Shown here piece by piece: positions 1-5,296 of a DNA stretch of 6,030 nt; within the stretch, counting starts at the first letter, position 1; each line of letters begins with the position of its first letter. The DNA is taken from contig PLGA01000194.1 in assembly GCA_003139735.1 (NCBI GenBank), positions 806 to 6,835 of the forward strand, given 5' to 3'. The stretch is from Bryobacterales bacterium (GTDB taxonomy: Bacteria > Acidobacteriota > Terriglobia > Bryobacterales > Bryobacteraceae). The notes beneath the pieces were generated by a model. The model had not been told where the DNA came from. It was given only the letters and a program-made list of their open reading frames with translations, and ran no database searches. The position numbers were made by a program, and so were the translations under genes.

Positions 1-1821
1 TTCGTGGATGATGGGGTACTGGTGATAGAAGTTGTTGAACGCCTGCGCGAGCTGGAACGCGTACTTCGCCACGTGCGCCGGTTCGCCCGCCGCCACGGCC
101 CGCTCCAGTGCGGAATCGGCTTTCGACGCCGCCAGCAACACCTGCCAGAAATCTTCCGACTGAAGCTGCCGCGCCATCGCTTCGTTCGAGATCTCCGCCG
201 CGAAATCCGGCACGCACTCGCCGCGCTCTTCCAGCTTTCGCAGAATGTTGCGCGCCCGCACCGCCGCGTATTGCAGGTACGGGCCAGTCTCGCCCTCGAA
301 ACTCAGGGCCTCTTGAAAATCGAACGCAATCACGGAACTGCGCGTGAACTTCAACAGGAAATACCGCAGCGCTCCGATCGCAATCTGCGTCGCGATCCGC
401 CGCCGCTCTTCCGGCGTCGATTCCGCATGCCGCGCATCCACCTCTTCAAGCGCCTTGGCTATCAGCGTATCCATCAAATCGTCCGCTTTCACGCCCAGGC
501 CCTTGCGTCCGGAAACCTCGATGTACGGCCGCTTGCGGTCCTCTTCCGATAGCGGGATTCCCAGCTCCGCGCAGCAGCGCGGTGAGAGCGCCACCATCTC
601 GTAGGAGAAGTGGACCGATTGATCCGCCTGCCGGTTGTAGCCCAGCCCGCGCAAACCCGCCACTACGACATCCTGCAGATACGATTGCCGCGCGTCGATC
701 ACGTTGTACACGCGCGACCCGCGCCCGAACTCGCCGCGCTCCGCCGCCGGGTCGTCCGTGGTGACCCACAGCACGCGGCCGTCCTCGTAAGTCTGGAACG
801 GCCGGTAAAAGAAATCCTTCCCCAGCAGCCCGAATTTCCAGAGCTGGTAGGCGATGTCTTTGCCCACGTAGGTCACCGTTCCATCGGAGCGCACAATCAC
901 TTTGCCCTCTTCGGAAAGCCCCGGCATTACATAACAGCCCTTGTTCTTGCCTTCCGTTTCGAAGTAGATGGCCTTACGCTCCTTGAGCAACTCGAACGCC
1001 GCTGCCCAGAACTGCAAGTGCAGAATCTCGCTCTCTCGCGGCAGCACGTCGTACTCCACCCCCAGCCGCAGCATGGTGGCTAAGTGCTTCTCGACAATCG
1101 CGTCCGCCACCACGTGCGCCAGTTCCGCCACGTCGCCCTCTCCCGCTTCGATGGCGTGCAGCGTGGCCGCGCGCCATGGGAGCGCCTCGGGCTGCTCCTT
1201 GTAATAAGCCGAGGTCCGCGCGTACAGATCCCAACAGTAATAATCGAACCGGATGGACGGGTCCGCGATCAGCGCCCGCACATCGGCCGCCGTCTTGTTC
1301 TCCAGGTAATGAAACCCGGCCACCACATCGGCCACTTGCACGCCCGTGTTGTCGATGTAATTCTGCACTTCGACGCGCTGGCCGCGCGCGCGCAGCATGC
1401 GGACGAACGTGTCGCCCAGCGTCGCGTTCCGCAGATGGCCGATGTGCGCGGCCTTATTCGGGTTGATGTTAGTGTGCTCGACGATCACCTTTTCGCCCGC
1501 CGCCCCAGCCTCTCCGCCTTCGCCGCGCAAGAGCGCCGCGCCGAAAGCTCCGCGGTCGAGCCGGATATTGATATACCCTCCGCCGGCCACTTCCATCGCC
1601 GCCACGCCCTCGATCGGGCCAACCTCGCCGGCCAGTTCCGCCGCGATCTTTCGGGGCGCCTGCCGCAACTGTTTGGCAAGCTGAAACGCCGCCGCAACCG
1701 CCATTTCGCCGAAATCGCTCTGCCGCGGCTGCTCCACGGCCAACGCAAGATCCACCCCGTAACGGGCCTGAATGTGCGCGTGGAAGGCGTTTACAACTTG
1801 CTTTTCGATGGAATGGAACAC
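1..1821 (-). CDS. argS: Arginyl-tRNA synthetase, C-terminus cut by window edge
   Basis: Cytoplasmic class Ia aminoacyl-tRNA synthetase that charges tRNA-Arg with arginine using ATP. The reverse strand is open for 607 codons. Residues 1 to about 105 form the N-terminal additional domain. The catalytic core follows with VEHTNINPNKAAHIGHLRN at about 114-132, where HIGH is the class I signature at 126-129, then VQNYIDNTGVQVADV, YVGKDIAYQL and HFSYEMV (404-410). In place of a strict KMSKS loop it has SGRKGLGVKADDL (437-449), a variant known in many ArgS proteins. GETGPYLQYAAVRARNIL (510-527) opens the DALR anticodon-binding domain, and the frame is still open at FYHQYPIIHE, so I estimate 40-60 residues are missing. 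The start is a GTG; no in-frame ATG lies just upstream and no Shine-Dalgarno is visible, but a TATACT hexamer sits 10 nt before it. It is divergent from the DinB-family gene. Confidence 0.97.
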   Translation of the reverse strand, partial: MFHSIEKQVVNAFHAHIQARYGVDLALAVEQPRQSDFGEMAVAAAFQLAKQLRQAPRKIAAELAGEVGPIEGVAAMEVAGGGYINIRLDRGAFGAALLRGEGGEAGAAGEKVIVEHTNINPNKAAHIGHLRNATLGDTFVRMLRARGQRVEVQNYIDNTGVQVADVVAGFHYLENKTAADVRALIADPSIRFDYYCWDLYARTSAYYKEQPEALPWRAATLHAIEAGEGDVAELAHVVADAIVEKHLATMLRLGVEYDVLPRESEILHLQFWAAAFELLKERKAIYFETEGKNKGCYVMPGLSEEGKVIVRSDGTVTYVGKDIAYQLWKFGLLGKDFFYRPFQTYEDGRVLWVTTDDPAAERGEFGRGSRVYNVIDARQSYLQDVVVAGLRGLGYNRQADQSVHFSYEMVALSPRCCAELGIPLSEEDRKRPYIEVSGRKGLGVKADDLMDTLIAKALEEVDARHAESTPEERRRIATQIAIGALRYFLLKFTRSSVIAFDFQEALSFEGETGPYLQYAAVRARNILRKLEERGECVPDFAAEISNEAMARQLQSEDFWQVLLAASKADSALERAVAAGEPAHVAKYAFQLAQAFNNFYHQYPIIHE

Positions 1822-1831
1822 GGGAGATTCA

Positions 1832-1858
1832 AGTATAACAACGCGGCCTTGCGTTCAA
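1832..1858 (-). promoter_or_regulatory. Candidate argS promoter, nearly leaderless
   Basis: On the minus strand a TTGAAC (-35-like, 1853-1858) and a TATACT (-10-like, 1832-1837) are separated by 15 nt, slightly short of the usual 16-18. Transcription would start about 4 nt before the GTG at 1821. This fits the absence of a Shine-Dalgarno. It is inferred from hexamer matches only. Confidence 0.45.
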
Positions 1859-1863
1859 GGTGG

Positions 1864-1883
1864 GGCAGGCGCTTTCGCCTGCC
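1864..1883. repeat. Perfect 8-bp palindromic hairpin, REP-like or operator
   Basis: GGCAGGCG (1864-1871) and CGCCTGCC (1876-1883) are exact reverse complements around a CTTT loop. The element lies between two divergent gene starts and has no U-tract, so it is not a convincing intrinsic terminator. It resembles the small GC-rich dispersed palindromes (REP/BIME type) found between bacterial genes, and I have an impression that similar GGGGCAGGC...GCCTGCC units are dispersed in acidobacterial genomes. Only one copy is in this window, so dispersal cannot be shown here. A regulator-binding palindrome between the argS and DinB-gene promoters is the alternative. Confidence 0.6.
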
Positions 1884-1907
1884 AACGTCCCCCAACTGGA
1901 TACACAG

Positions 1908-1913
1908 TACACT
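1908..1913 (+). promoter_or_regulatory. Candidate -10 element of the DinB-family gene
   Basis: TACACT ends 7 nt before the ATG at 1921, so a transcript starting at the usual distance would begin at or next to the A of the start codon. No good -35 is seen at 16-18 nt upstream, and there is no Shine-Dalgarno before this ATG. It is weak evidence taken alone; it is listed because the same spacing recurs at argS and thpR. Confidence 0.3.
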
Positions 1914-1920
1914 ATGAGTC

Positions 1921-2490
1921 ATGATCTATTACGGCGCGAAAGACCTCGCTCGCAGCTTCCGCACAGTCCGCGGCAATACCCTGACCATCGCTGAAGAAAT
2001 CGGCGAGCAGCATTACGGCTTCCGCGCCACGCCGGAAACCCGGACCGTGGCGCAGTTGCTGGTTCACATTGCCCAGCTCCCGAAGTTGCAAATGCAGATT
2101 CATGCGGCCGAACGCCGCACCACGCTCGCCGGCTTCGACTTTCCGGCATTCATCGGCGCCATGGTCGCCGAAGAGCACACGCCCCGTAGTAAAGCGCAAA
2201 TCCTCGATCTGCTCCGCGACGGCGGTGAGAGCTTTGCCCAATGGCTGGATGGTCTCTCCGACGATTTCCTGGGTGAGAACGTGACCATGGGCATGCCCGG
2301 CGCGATCCCCGCCAGCAAGACTCGCTTTGAACTAATTCTCGGCGTCAAGGAACATGAGATGCATCATCGTGCGCAACTCATGCTGATGGAACGGATGCTG
2401 GGCATCACGCCGCACTTGACCCGCCAGATGCAGGCGCGCTTCGCCGCCAGCCAAGCCGGTCCAACGGCATCTTCAGGCGCCGGGCGCTAG
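1921..2490 (+). CDS. DinB-family metal-dependent protein, substrate unknown
   Basis: A 189-residue soluble protein of the DinB/YfiT four-helix-bundle superfamily. The family's metal-binding histidine triad is visible: H49 in QLLVHIAQ at the end of the second helix, and H145 with H149 in KEHEMHHRAQL, followed by the typical LMLMERMLGI helix. Known relatives include divalent-metal-dependent thiol transferases (bacillithiol or mycothiol S-transferases) and DNA-damage-induced proteins, but nothing here identifies the thiol or substrate. An in-frame TGA lies at 1915-1917, so the ATG at 1921 is the first possible ATG start; another ATG at 1914 is in a different frame. The C-terminal tail after about residue 172 is alanine/serine/glycine-rich and probably disordered. 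It is transcribed alone, divergent from argS, and an 87 nt gap with its own promoter separates it from the next gene. Confidence 0.9.
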   Translation: MIYYGAKDLARSFRTVRGNTLTIAEEIGEQHYGFRATPETRTVAQLLVHIAQLPKLQMQIHAAERRTTLAGFDFPAFIGAMVAEEHTPRSKAQILDLLRDGGESFAQWLDGLSDDFLGENVTMGMPGAIPASKTRFELILGVKEHEMHHRAQLMLMERMLGITPHLTRQMQARFAASQAGPTASSGAGR

Positions 2491-2518
2491 GAGATTGGCC
2501 AACGGCCCGAAAAGGTCA

Positions 2519-2546
2519 TCGAAAACTCGCATTAGTACGATATAAT
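2519..2546 (+). promoter_or_regulatory. Likely sigma-70-type promoter of the response regulator
   Basis: A perfect TATAAT (2541-2546) is preceded by TCGAAA (2519-2524), a 4/6 match to TTGACA, with 16 nt spacing. The predicted start near 2553 leaves a leader of about 25 nt that contains the ribosome binding site. The stretch is noticeably AT-rich against its GC-rich surroundings. The -10 is strong; the -35 is only fair. Confidence 0.6.
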
Positions 2547-2568
2547 ACGAATTGTCCTGCACTTGTAA

Positions 2569-2573
2569 GGCGG
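2569..2573 (+). promoter_or_regulatory. Ribosome binding site fixing the GTG start of the receiver
   Basis: GGCGG stands 4 nt before the GTG at 2578, a close but not perfect match to GGAGG. It supports GTG as the start, which also gives the usual receiver opening MPRILIVDDE. Confidence 0.5.
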
Positions 2574-2577
2574 AAAA

Positions 2578-2943
2578 GTGCCCCGTATTCTGATCGTCGA
2601 TGACGAAGCCCCAATTCGGTCCCTCTTAGCCACCGCGTTCGAAAAAGCCGGGTACGACGTTCGGACAGCGCCCGACGGACCGGAAGCCGTGGCATTGTGC
2701 GCCGCCGAGTCGTTCGACGCCGTGCTTTCCGACGTTGTCATGCCGCGAATGAATGGCCATGACTTGGCGCGGTGGATCGCCGCCCGGCATCCCCACACAC
2801 GCCTTGTGCTCATGTCCGGATTCGATATCGGTTGCCAGAACTGCCCTACCGCGCCGCACTGCCAGTTTCTGTCTAAGCCGTTTCGCTTGGGCGAAGTCTT
2901 GTCTCTCGTCGGCGATGCGCTTGCCCAACCGTCGCCCAACTGA
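2578..2943 (+). CDS. Single-domain response regulator with cysteine-rich alpha4 region
   Basis: A 121-residue stand-alone CheY-like receiver with no output domain. All phosphorylation-site residues are present: acidic pair D8/D9 in ILIVDDE, phosphoacceptor D52 in VLSDVVMP, switch S80 in LVLMSGF, and K100 in FLSKPF. It should be phosphorylated by a histidine kinase and act by protein-protein contact or as a phosphorelay intermediate; no kinase is adjacent, so it is an orphan here. The odd part is residues 81-97, where the usual alpha4 helix is replaced by GFDIGCQNCPTAPHCQF, with C86, C89 and C95 plus H94. The spacing between S80 and K100 is about two residues shorter than in CheY, and the prolines argue against a normal helix. 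This could be a metal or redox site, which is inference. Translation starts at GTG. The stop is 5 nt from the convergent sodC stop, with no terminator between. Confidence 0.93.
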   Translation: MPRILIVDDEAPIRSLLATAFEKAGYDVRTAPDGPEAVALCAAESFDAVLSDVVMPRMNGHDLARWIAARHPHTRLVLMSGFDIGCQNCPTAPHCQFLSKPFRLGEVLSLVGDALAQPSPN

Positions 2944-2948
2944 ACTCT

Positions 2949-3470
2949 CTATTTCGTAATCGCGCCGCAGGCGATGCGGGCGCCGGCCGCGCCGGCCGGG
3001 TCCGTCTTCATATCGTCCGGGGCGGCGTGAATCACCAGCGCCGTTCCGCCGCCAGCCAATATGGAATGGTTGTCCGTGCCCATATTGACGCGTGGGTCGG
3101 TTATTGTGGCTTTAGCCGTTCCGTCCGGCTTGACCGTAAAGTTCGGCATATCGCCGGCATGCGGCCCCGCCGGGTTGTTCAAGCCATGCTGCTTCAGATC
3201 GGGGTTGAAGTGGCCCCCGGCCGACGTGAAACTTGGCGCCACACACTCGGGGGTCTGGTGAATGTGCAGGGCATGTTCGCCCGGCGGCAGATTCTTGAGA
3301 TCCAGAGCGATGGATACGCCCGACCCGCCCTTTGCTTCCGTAATCGTGGCGGTCCCTACGCTCTCCCCCTTGACGTCCTTCATTTCGACCTTGATGGGCA
3401 TCTGGGCCGCGTAAAGAGCGGCCGCCCCGGCGAGGCATGCAACGGCAACTGCAATCGTGAACTTGGTCAT
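2949..3470 (-). CDS. sodC: Exported Cu,Zn superoxide dismutase
   Basis: A 173-residue Cu,Zn superoxide dismutase that converts superoxide to hydrogen peroxide and oxygen outside the cytoplasm. The N-terminus ([23 protein letters not shown]) is a Sec signal peptide with a probable cut near residues 21-22. C12 is preceded by AVA, a poor lipobox in a very short hydrophobic stretch, so a lipoprotein is less likely but not excluded. By alignment to the family, copper ligands are H69 and H71 (HALHIH), H87 bridges (AGGHFNP), H95, H104 and D107 bind zinc ([13 protein letters not shown]), and H148 is the last copper ligand (LVIHAAPDD). C76 and C168 would form the conserved disulfide, and R165 in GARIACG is the active-site arginine. 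Every catalytic residue is intact. It lies 20 nt after mpg on the same strand, so the two are probably co-transcribed. Confidence 0.96.
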   Translation of the reverse strand: MTKFTIAVAVACLAGAAALYAAQMPIKVEMKDVKGESVGTATITEAKGGSGVSIALDLKNLPPGEHALHIHQTPECVAPSFTSAGGHFNPDLKQHGLNNPAGPHAGDMPNFTVKPDGTAKATITDPRVNMGTDNHSILAGGGTALVIHAAPDDMKTDPAGAAGARIACGAITK

Positions 3471-3477
3471 TCGCTAT

Positions 3478-3484
3478 CCCCCTC
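3478..3484 (-). promoter_or_regulatory. Strong ribosome binding site of sodC
   Basis: GAGGGGG on the minus strand lies 7 nt before the sodC ATG at 3470, inside the 20-nt gap after mpg. It is the strongest Shine-Dalgarno in the window and allows sodC to be translated independently from the shared message. Confidence 0.65.
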
Positions 3485-3490
3485 AACAAA

Positions 3491-4096
3491 TCATCGCACG
3501 AAACCGCCGGCCCGAAATGTTCCATTGCTCACAAAGCGGTTCCCGCGGATGATGAATCGCAGCGGCCAATCGGCGCATTGCCGGACGCCAATGCGCGGCG
3601 TCACGTCCGTCTCAAACGCGCGTTCCACCGCCGGCCGGCGTACCACCAGGCCGCCCCGCGTCACGTCAGCGCCGTTCAGCGTGCGGGTAATGCCCATCGC
3701 GAGCGTCAATTTGCCTGGTCCCGACGCCAAATCCTCCAACCGCCGGGCCGCCGGCCGGCGGCGGCGCATCAGATCCACTCCGGCCACTGGCTCCAGCGCC
3801 CGGATCAGCACGCAGCCGGGCTTGCCGTCGGCCTCCACCACCAGGTTGAGGCACTCGTACATCCCGTAGACCACATAGACATAGGCGTGTCCGGGCGGTC
3901 CGAAGATCACGCGTGTCCGCTCGGTAAGCCCGCGCGCCGAATGCGCCGCCAGGTCGTCGCCCCCGAGGTAAGCCTCCGTCTCCACGATGACCCCCGCGGC
4001 GGAGCCATGCACCAGGATCTTGCCCAGGAGGTCGCGCGCTACCTGCACCGTGGGACGGTCGTAAAAAGCGCGTTTCAGAATCGGCCCGAAGCGCAT
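3491..4096 (-). CDS. mpg: 3-methyladenine DNA glycosylase, AAG/MPG family
   Basis: A 201-residue DNA glycosylase of the AAG/MPG family. It flips out alkylated or deaminated purines (3-methyladenine, hypoxanthine) and cuts the N-glycosidic bond, opening base-excision repair. The family core is clear: VIVETEAYLGGDDLAAHS (36-53), where E41 matches the catalytic glutamate of human AAG and Y43 and H52 line the base pocket. GHAYVYVVYGMYECLNLV (69-86) follows, in which Y80 corresponds to the tyrosine that intercalates into the DNA. CVLIRALEPVAG (95-106), SGPGKLTLAMGI (125-136), PRIGV (167-171) and the closing PLRFIIRGNRFVS (178-190) complete the fold. Length is normal for a bacterial member. The ATG at 4096 has only a weak GGTGAT upstream; the nearby upstream ATG and GTG are out of frame. 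It leads an apparent mpg-sodC unit and is divergent from thpR. Confidence 0.95.
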   Translation of the reverse strand: MRFGPILKRAFYDRPTVQVARDLLGKILVHGSAAGVIVETEAYLGGDDLAAHSARGLTERTRVIFGPPGHAYVYVVYGMYECLNLVVEADGKPGCVLIRALEPVAGVDLMRRRRPAARRLEDLASGPGKLTLAMGITRTLNGADVTRGGLVVRRPAVERAFETDVTPRIGVRQCADWPLRFIIRGNRFVSNGTFRAGGFVR

Positions 4097-4126
4097 TGCG
4101 AATCACCATCTTCGCCCATCCGCCGG

Positions 4127-4132
4127 TACAAT
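4127..4132 (+). promoter_or_regulatory. Candidate -10 element of the thpR-plsY-gpsA operon
   Basis: TACAAT differs from TATAAT at one base and ends 10 nt before the ATG at 4143. A start at the usual distance (about 4139) leaves a leader of only 3-4 nt. The hexamer overlaps the other possible in-frame ATG at 4131, which such a transcript would lack, so it favours 4143 as the start. Only a poor -35 (TCACCA, 18 nt upstream) is seen. Confidence 0.45.
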
Positions 4133-4142
4133 GAAAGCATCC

Positions 4143-4694
4143 ATGAGACTGTTCGTCGCGCTCGACCTGCCGGCTGCAACCGTCCAACGCCTCGAAGAGT
4201 TGCTCGACCGGTTGCGCCCGTTGGCGCGCATTCACTGGAGTCCGCCGGCCAACCTCCATATCACCACCAAGTTCATCGGCGAGTGGCCGGAGGCGCGGGT
4301 CGATGAGTTGAAAACGGCCCTGGCGGCCGTCGAACCGCGGGCCCCCGTCGCCGTCCACGTTCACCGCGTCGGATTTTTCCCCAACCCGCATGCGCCGCGC
4401 GTATTCTGGTGCGGCATCGAAGCGCCTGGCCTTGCGGCATTGGCCGCGGCTACCGACCACGCCACAGCGGCTCTCGGAATCCCGGCCGAAACCCGCCCCT
4501 TCTCACCCCACCTCACCCTGGCGCGCATCAAGGAGCGCATCGACCTGCAGTCGCTCCGGGAAGCCATCGCCGGGCTGCCATCGCTCGATTTTGGGAGTTT
4601 CGAGGCAGGCTGCTTTTTCCTTTATCGGAGCACATTACGGCCGACCGGTTCCGTGTACACTAAACTTGCGGAGTTTCCGCTCTCCTTACGATGA
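4143..4694 (+). CDS. thpR: RNA 2',3'-cyclic phosphodiesterase (2'-5' RNA ligase family)
   Basis: A 183-residue two-histidine (2H) phosphoesterase of the ThpR/LigT family. Members open 2',3'-cyclic phosphates at RNA ends to 2'-phosphates, and were first named for 2'-5' RNA ligation in vitro; the physiological RNA substrate is unclear. Both catalytic motifs are intact: NLHITTKFIG with H39-x-T41, and FSPHLTLARI with H123-x-T125, within the two-lobed fold. The N-terminus MRLFVALDLP is typical of the family, so I chose the ATG at 4143. An in-frame ATG at 4131 would add MKAS but overlaps a -10-like hexamer. No Shine-Dalgarno is seen. Its TGA overlaps the plsY ATG by 4 nt, so it is the first gene of a coupled operon with two phospholipid genes, to which it has no obvious functional tie. 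Confidence 0.94.
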   Translation: MRLFVALDLPAATVQRLEELLDRLRPLARIHWSPPANLHITTKFIGEWPEARVDELKTALAAVEPRAPVAVHVHRVGFFPNPHAPRVFWCGIEAPGLAALAAATDHATAALGIPAETRPFSPHLTLARIKERIDLQSLREAIAGLPSLDFGSFEAGCFFLYRSTLRPTGSVYTKLAEFPLSLR

Positions 4695-5296
4695 TTCCTT
4701 TCCTAGCCATGGCGATCGCGTACCTGCTCGGCGCGATCCCGTTTGGATACCTTCTGGTCAAATTCAAAACCGGCGCCGACATTCGCTCCGCGGGCAGCGG
4801 CAACATCGGCGCCACCAATGTACTTCGGACCACAGGCCGCGCGGCTGGCATCGCCACCCTGGTCCTCGACATCGCCAAGGGCTATCTGGCCGTGTGGATC
4901 GCATCGCGCCTGACGTTGCACGACCCTTTGTGGATGGCCGCCGCCGCGCTGGCCGTAATGGCCGGGCACGCCTACCCTGTCTTCCTCAAGTTCAAGGGGG
5001 GCAAGGCCGTGGCTAGCTTCCTGGGAGCTTTCCTATATATTACACCTGTAGCAATAGCCGCCACTCTGGTGGTATTTGTAGCTGCCGTGGCCTGGACGCG
5101 CTTCATTTCCATGGGGTCGATTATCGCCGCCGCCACCTTTCCCTTGGCGGTCTGGCTGCTCCAGAAGCCTCCATTAGAGGTTCTTGTGGCTTCCACCCTG
5201 GCCGGTGCCTTTATAATCTACAAACATAGTAATAATATTCAACGGCTTCGGGAAGGGTCGGAACACGTATTCCGTTTCGGCGCCGGGGCGTCGTGA
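4691..5296 (+). CDS. plsY: Acyl-phosphate:glycerol-3-phosphate acyltransferase PlsY
   Basis: A 201-residue integral inner-membrane enzyme that transfers an acyl group from acyl-phosphate (made by PlsX) to glycerol 3-phosphate, giving lysophosphatidate, the first step of phospholipid synthesis. Hydrophobic segments at about 2-22, 50-72, 80-96, 110-136, 140-157 and 163-177 fit the family's multi-pass topology. The three conserved loop motifs are present: SGNIGATNV (36-44), GHAYPVFLKFKGGKAVA (92-108), including the glycine-rich phosphate-binding part, and YKHSNNIQRLREGSE (177-191). Length is normal. Its ATG lies inside the thpR stop (ATGA, 4691-4694) with no clear Shine-Dalgarno, so translation probably depends on coupling. 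It hands over to gpsA by another 4-nt overlap; GpsA makes its substrate. Confidence 0.97.
   Translation: MIPFLAMAIAYLLGAIPFGYLLVKFKTGADIRSAGSGNIGATNVLRTTGRAAGIATLVLDIAKGYLAVWIASRLTLHDPLWMAAAALAVMAGHAYPVFLKFKGGKAVASFLGAFLYITPVAIAATLVVFVAAVAWTRFISMGSIIAAATFPLAVWLLQKPPLEVLVASTLAGAFIIYKHSNNIQRLREGSEHVFRFGAGAS

Noticed and set aside
1084..1917. Long plus-strand open frame (277 codons) opposite argS, with further ones at 4-552 and 610-1083
   Set aside because: They are antisense to a fully conserved argS, arginine/histidine-rich, and resemble no family. Long antisense frames are expected in GC-rich genes.
2494..2510. Possible terminator after the DinB-family gene (TTGGCCAA and GGCC-AAC-GGCC)
   Set aside because: The stem is only 4 bp and no T-run follows. 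It is too weak to call.
2532..2939. Minus-strand open frame opposite the response regulator
   Set aside because: The plus strand encodes a complete receiver with all phosphorylation residues and its own promoter; the reverse frame has no family resemblance.
2981..3000. GC-rich repeated GCCGGC motif resembling a terminator stem at the sodC 3' end
   Set aside because: It lies within sodC and encodes the family-typical [12 protein letters not shown] segment, and it has no U-tract; GC-rich codons explain it.
3470..3478. sodC as a lipoprotein via C12
   Set aside because: The residues before C12 (AVA) lack the usual leucine at -3 and the hydrophobic core would be only about seven residues; an ordinary signal peptide ending near residue 21 fits better.
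3027..3869. Plus-strand open frame of 280 codons opposite sodC and mpg
   Set aside because: It spans two genuine minus-strand genes with intact catalytic motifs, its translation is low-complexity and basic, and it has no recognisable domain.
3666..4460. Minus-strand open frame of 264 codons overlapping mpg and thpR
   Set aside because: It is an out-of-frame shadow of mpg that continues antisense through thpR; both of those show complete family signatures.
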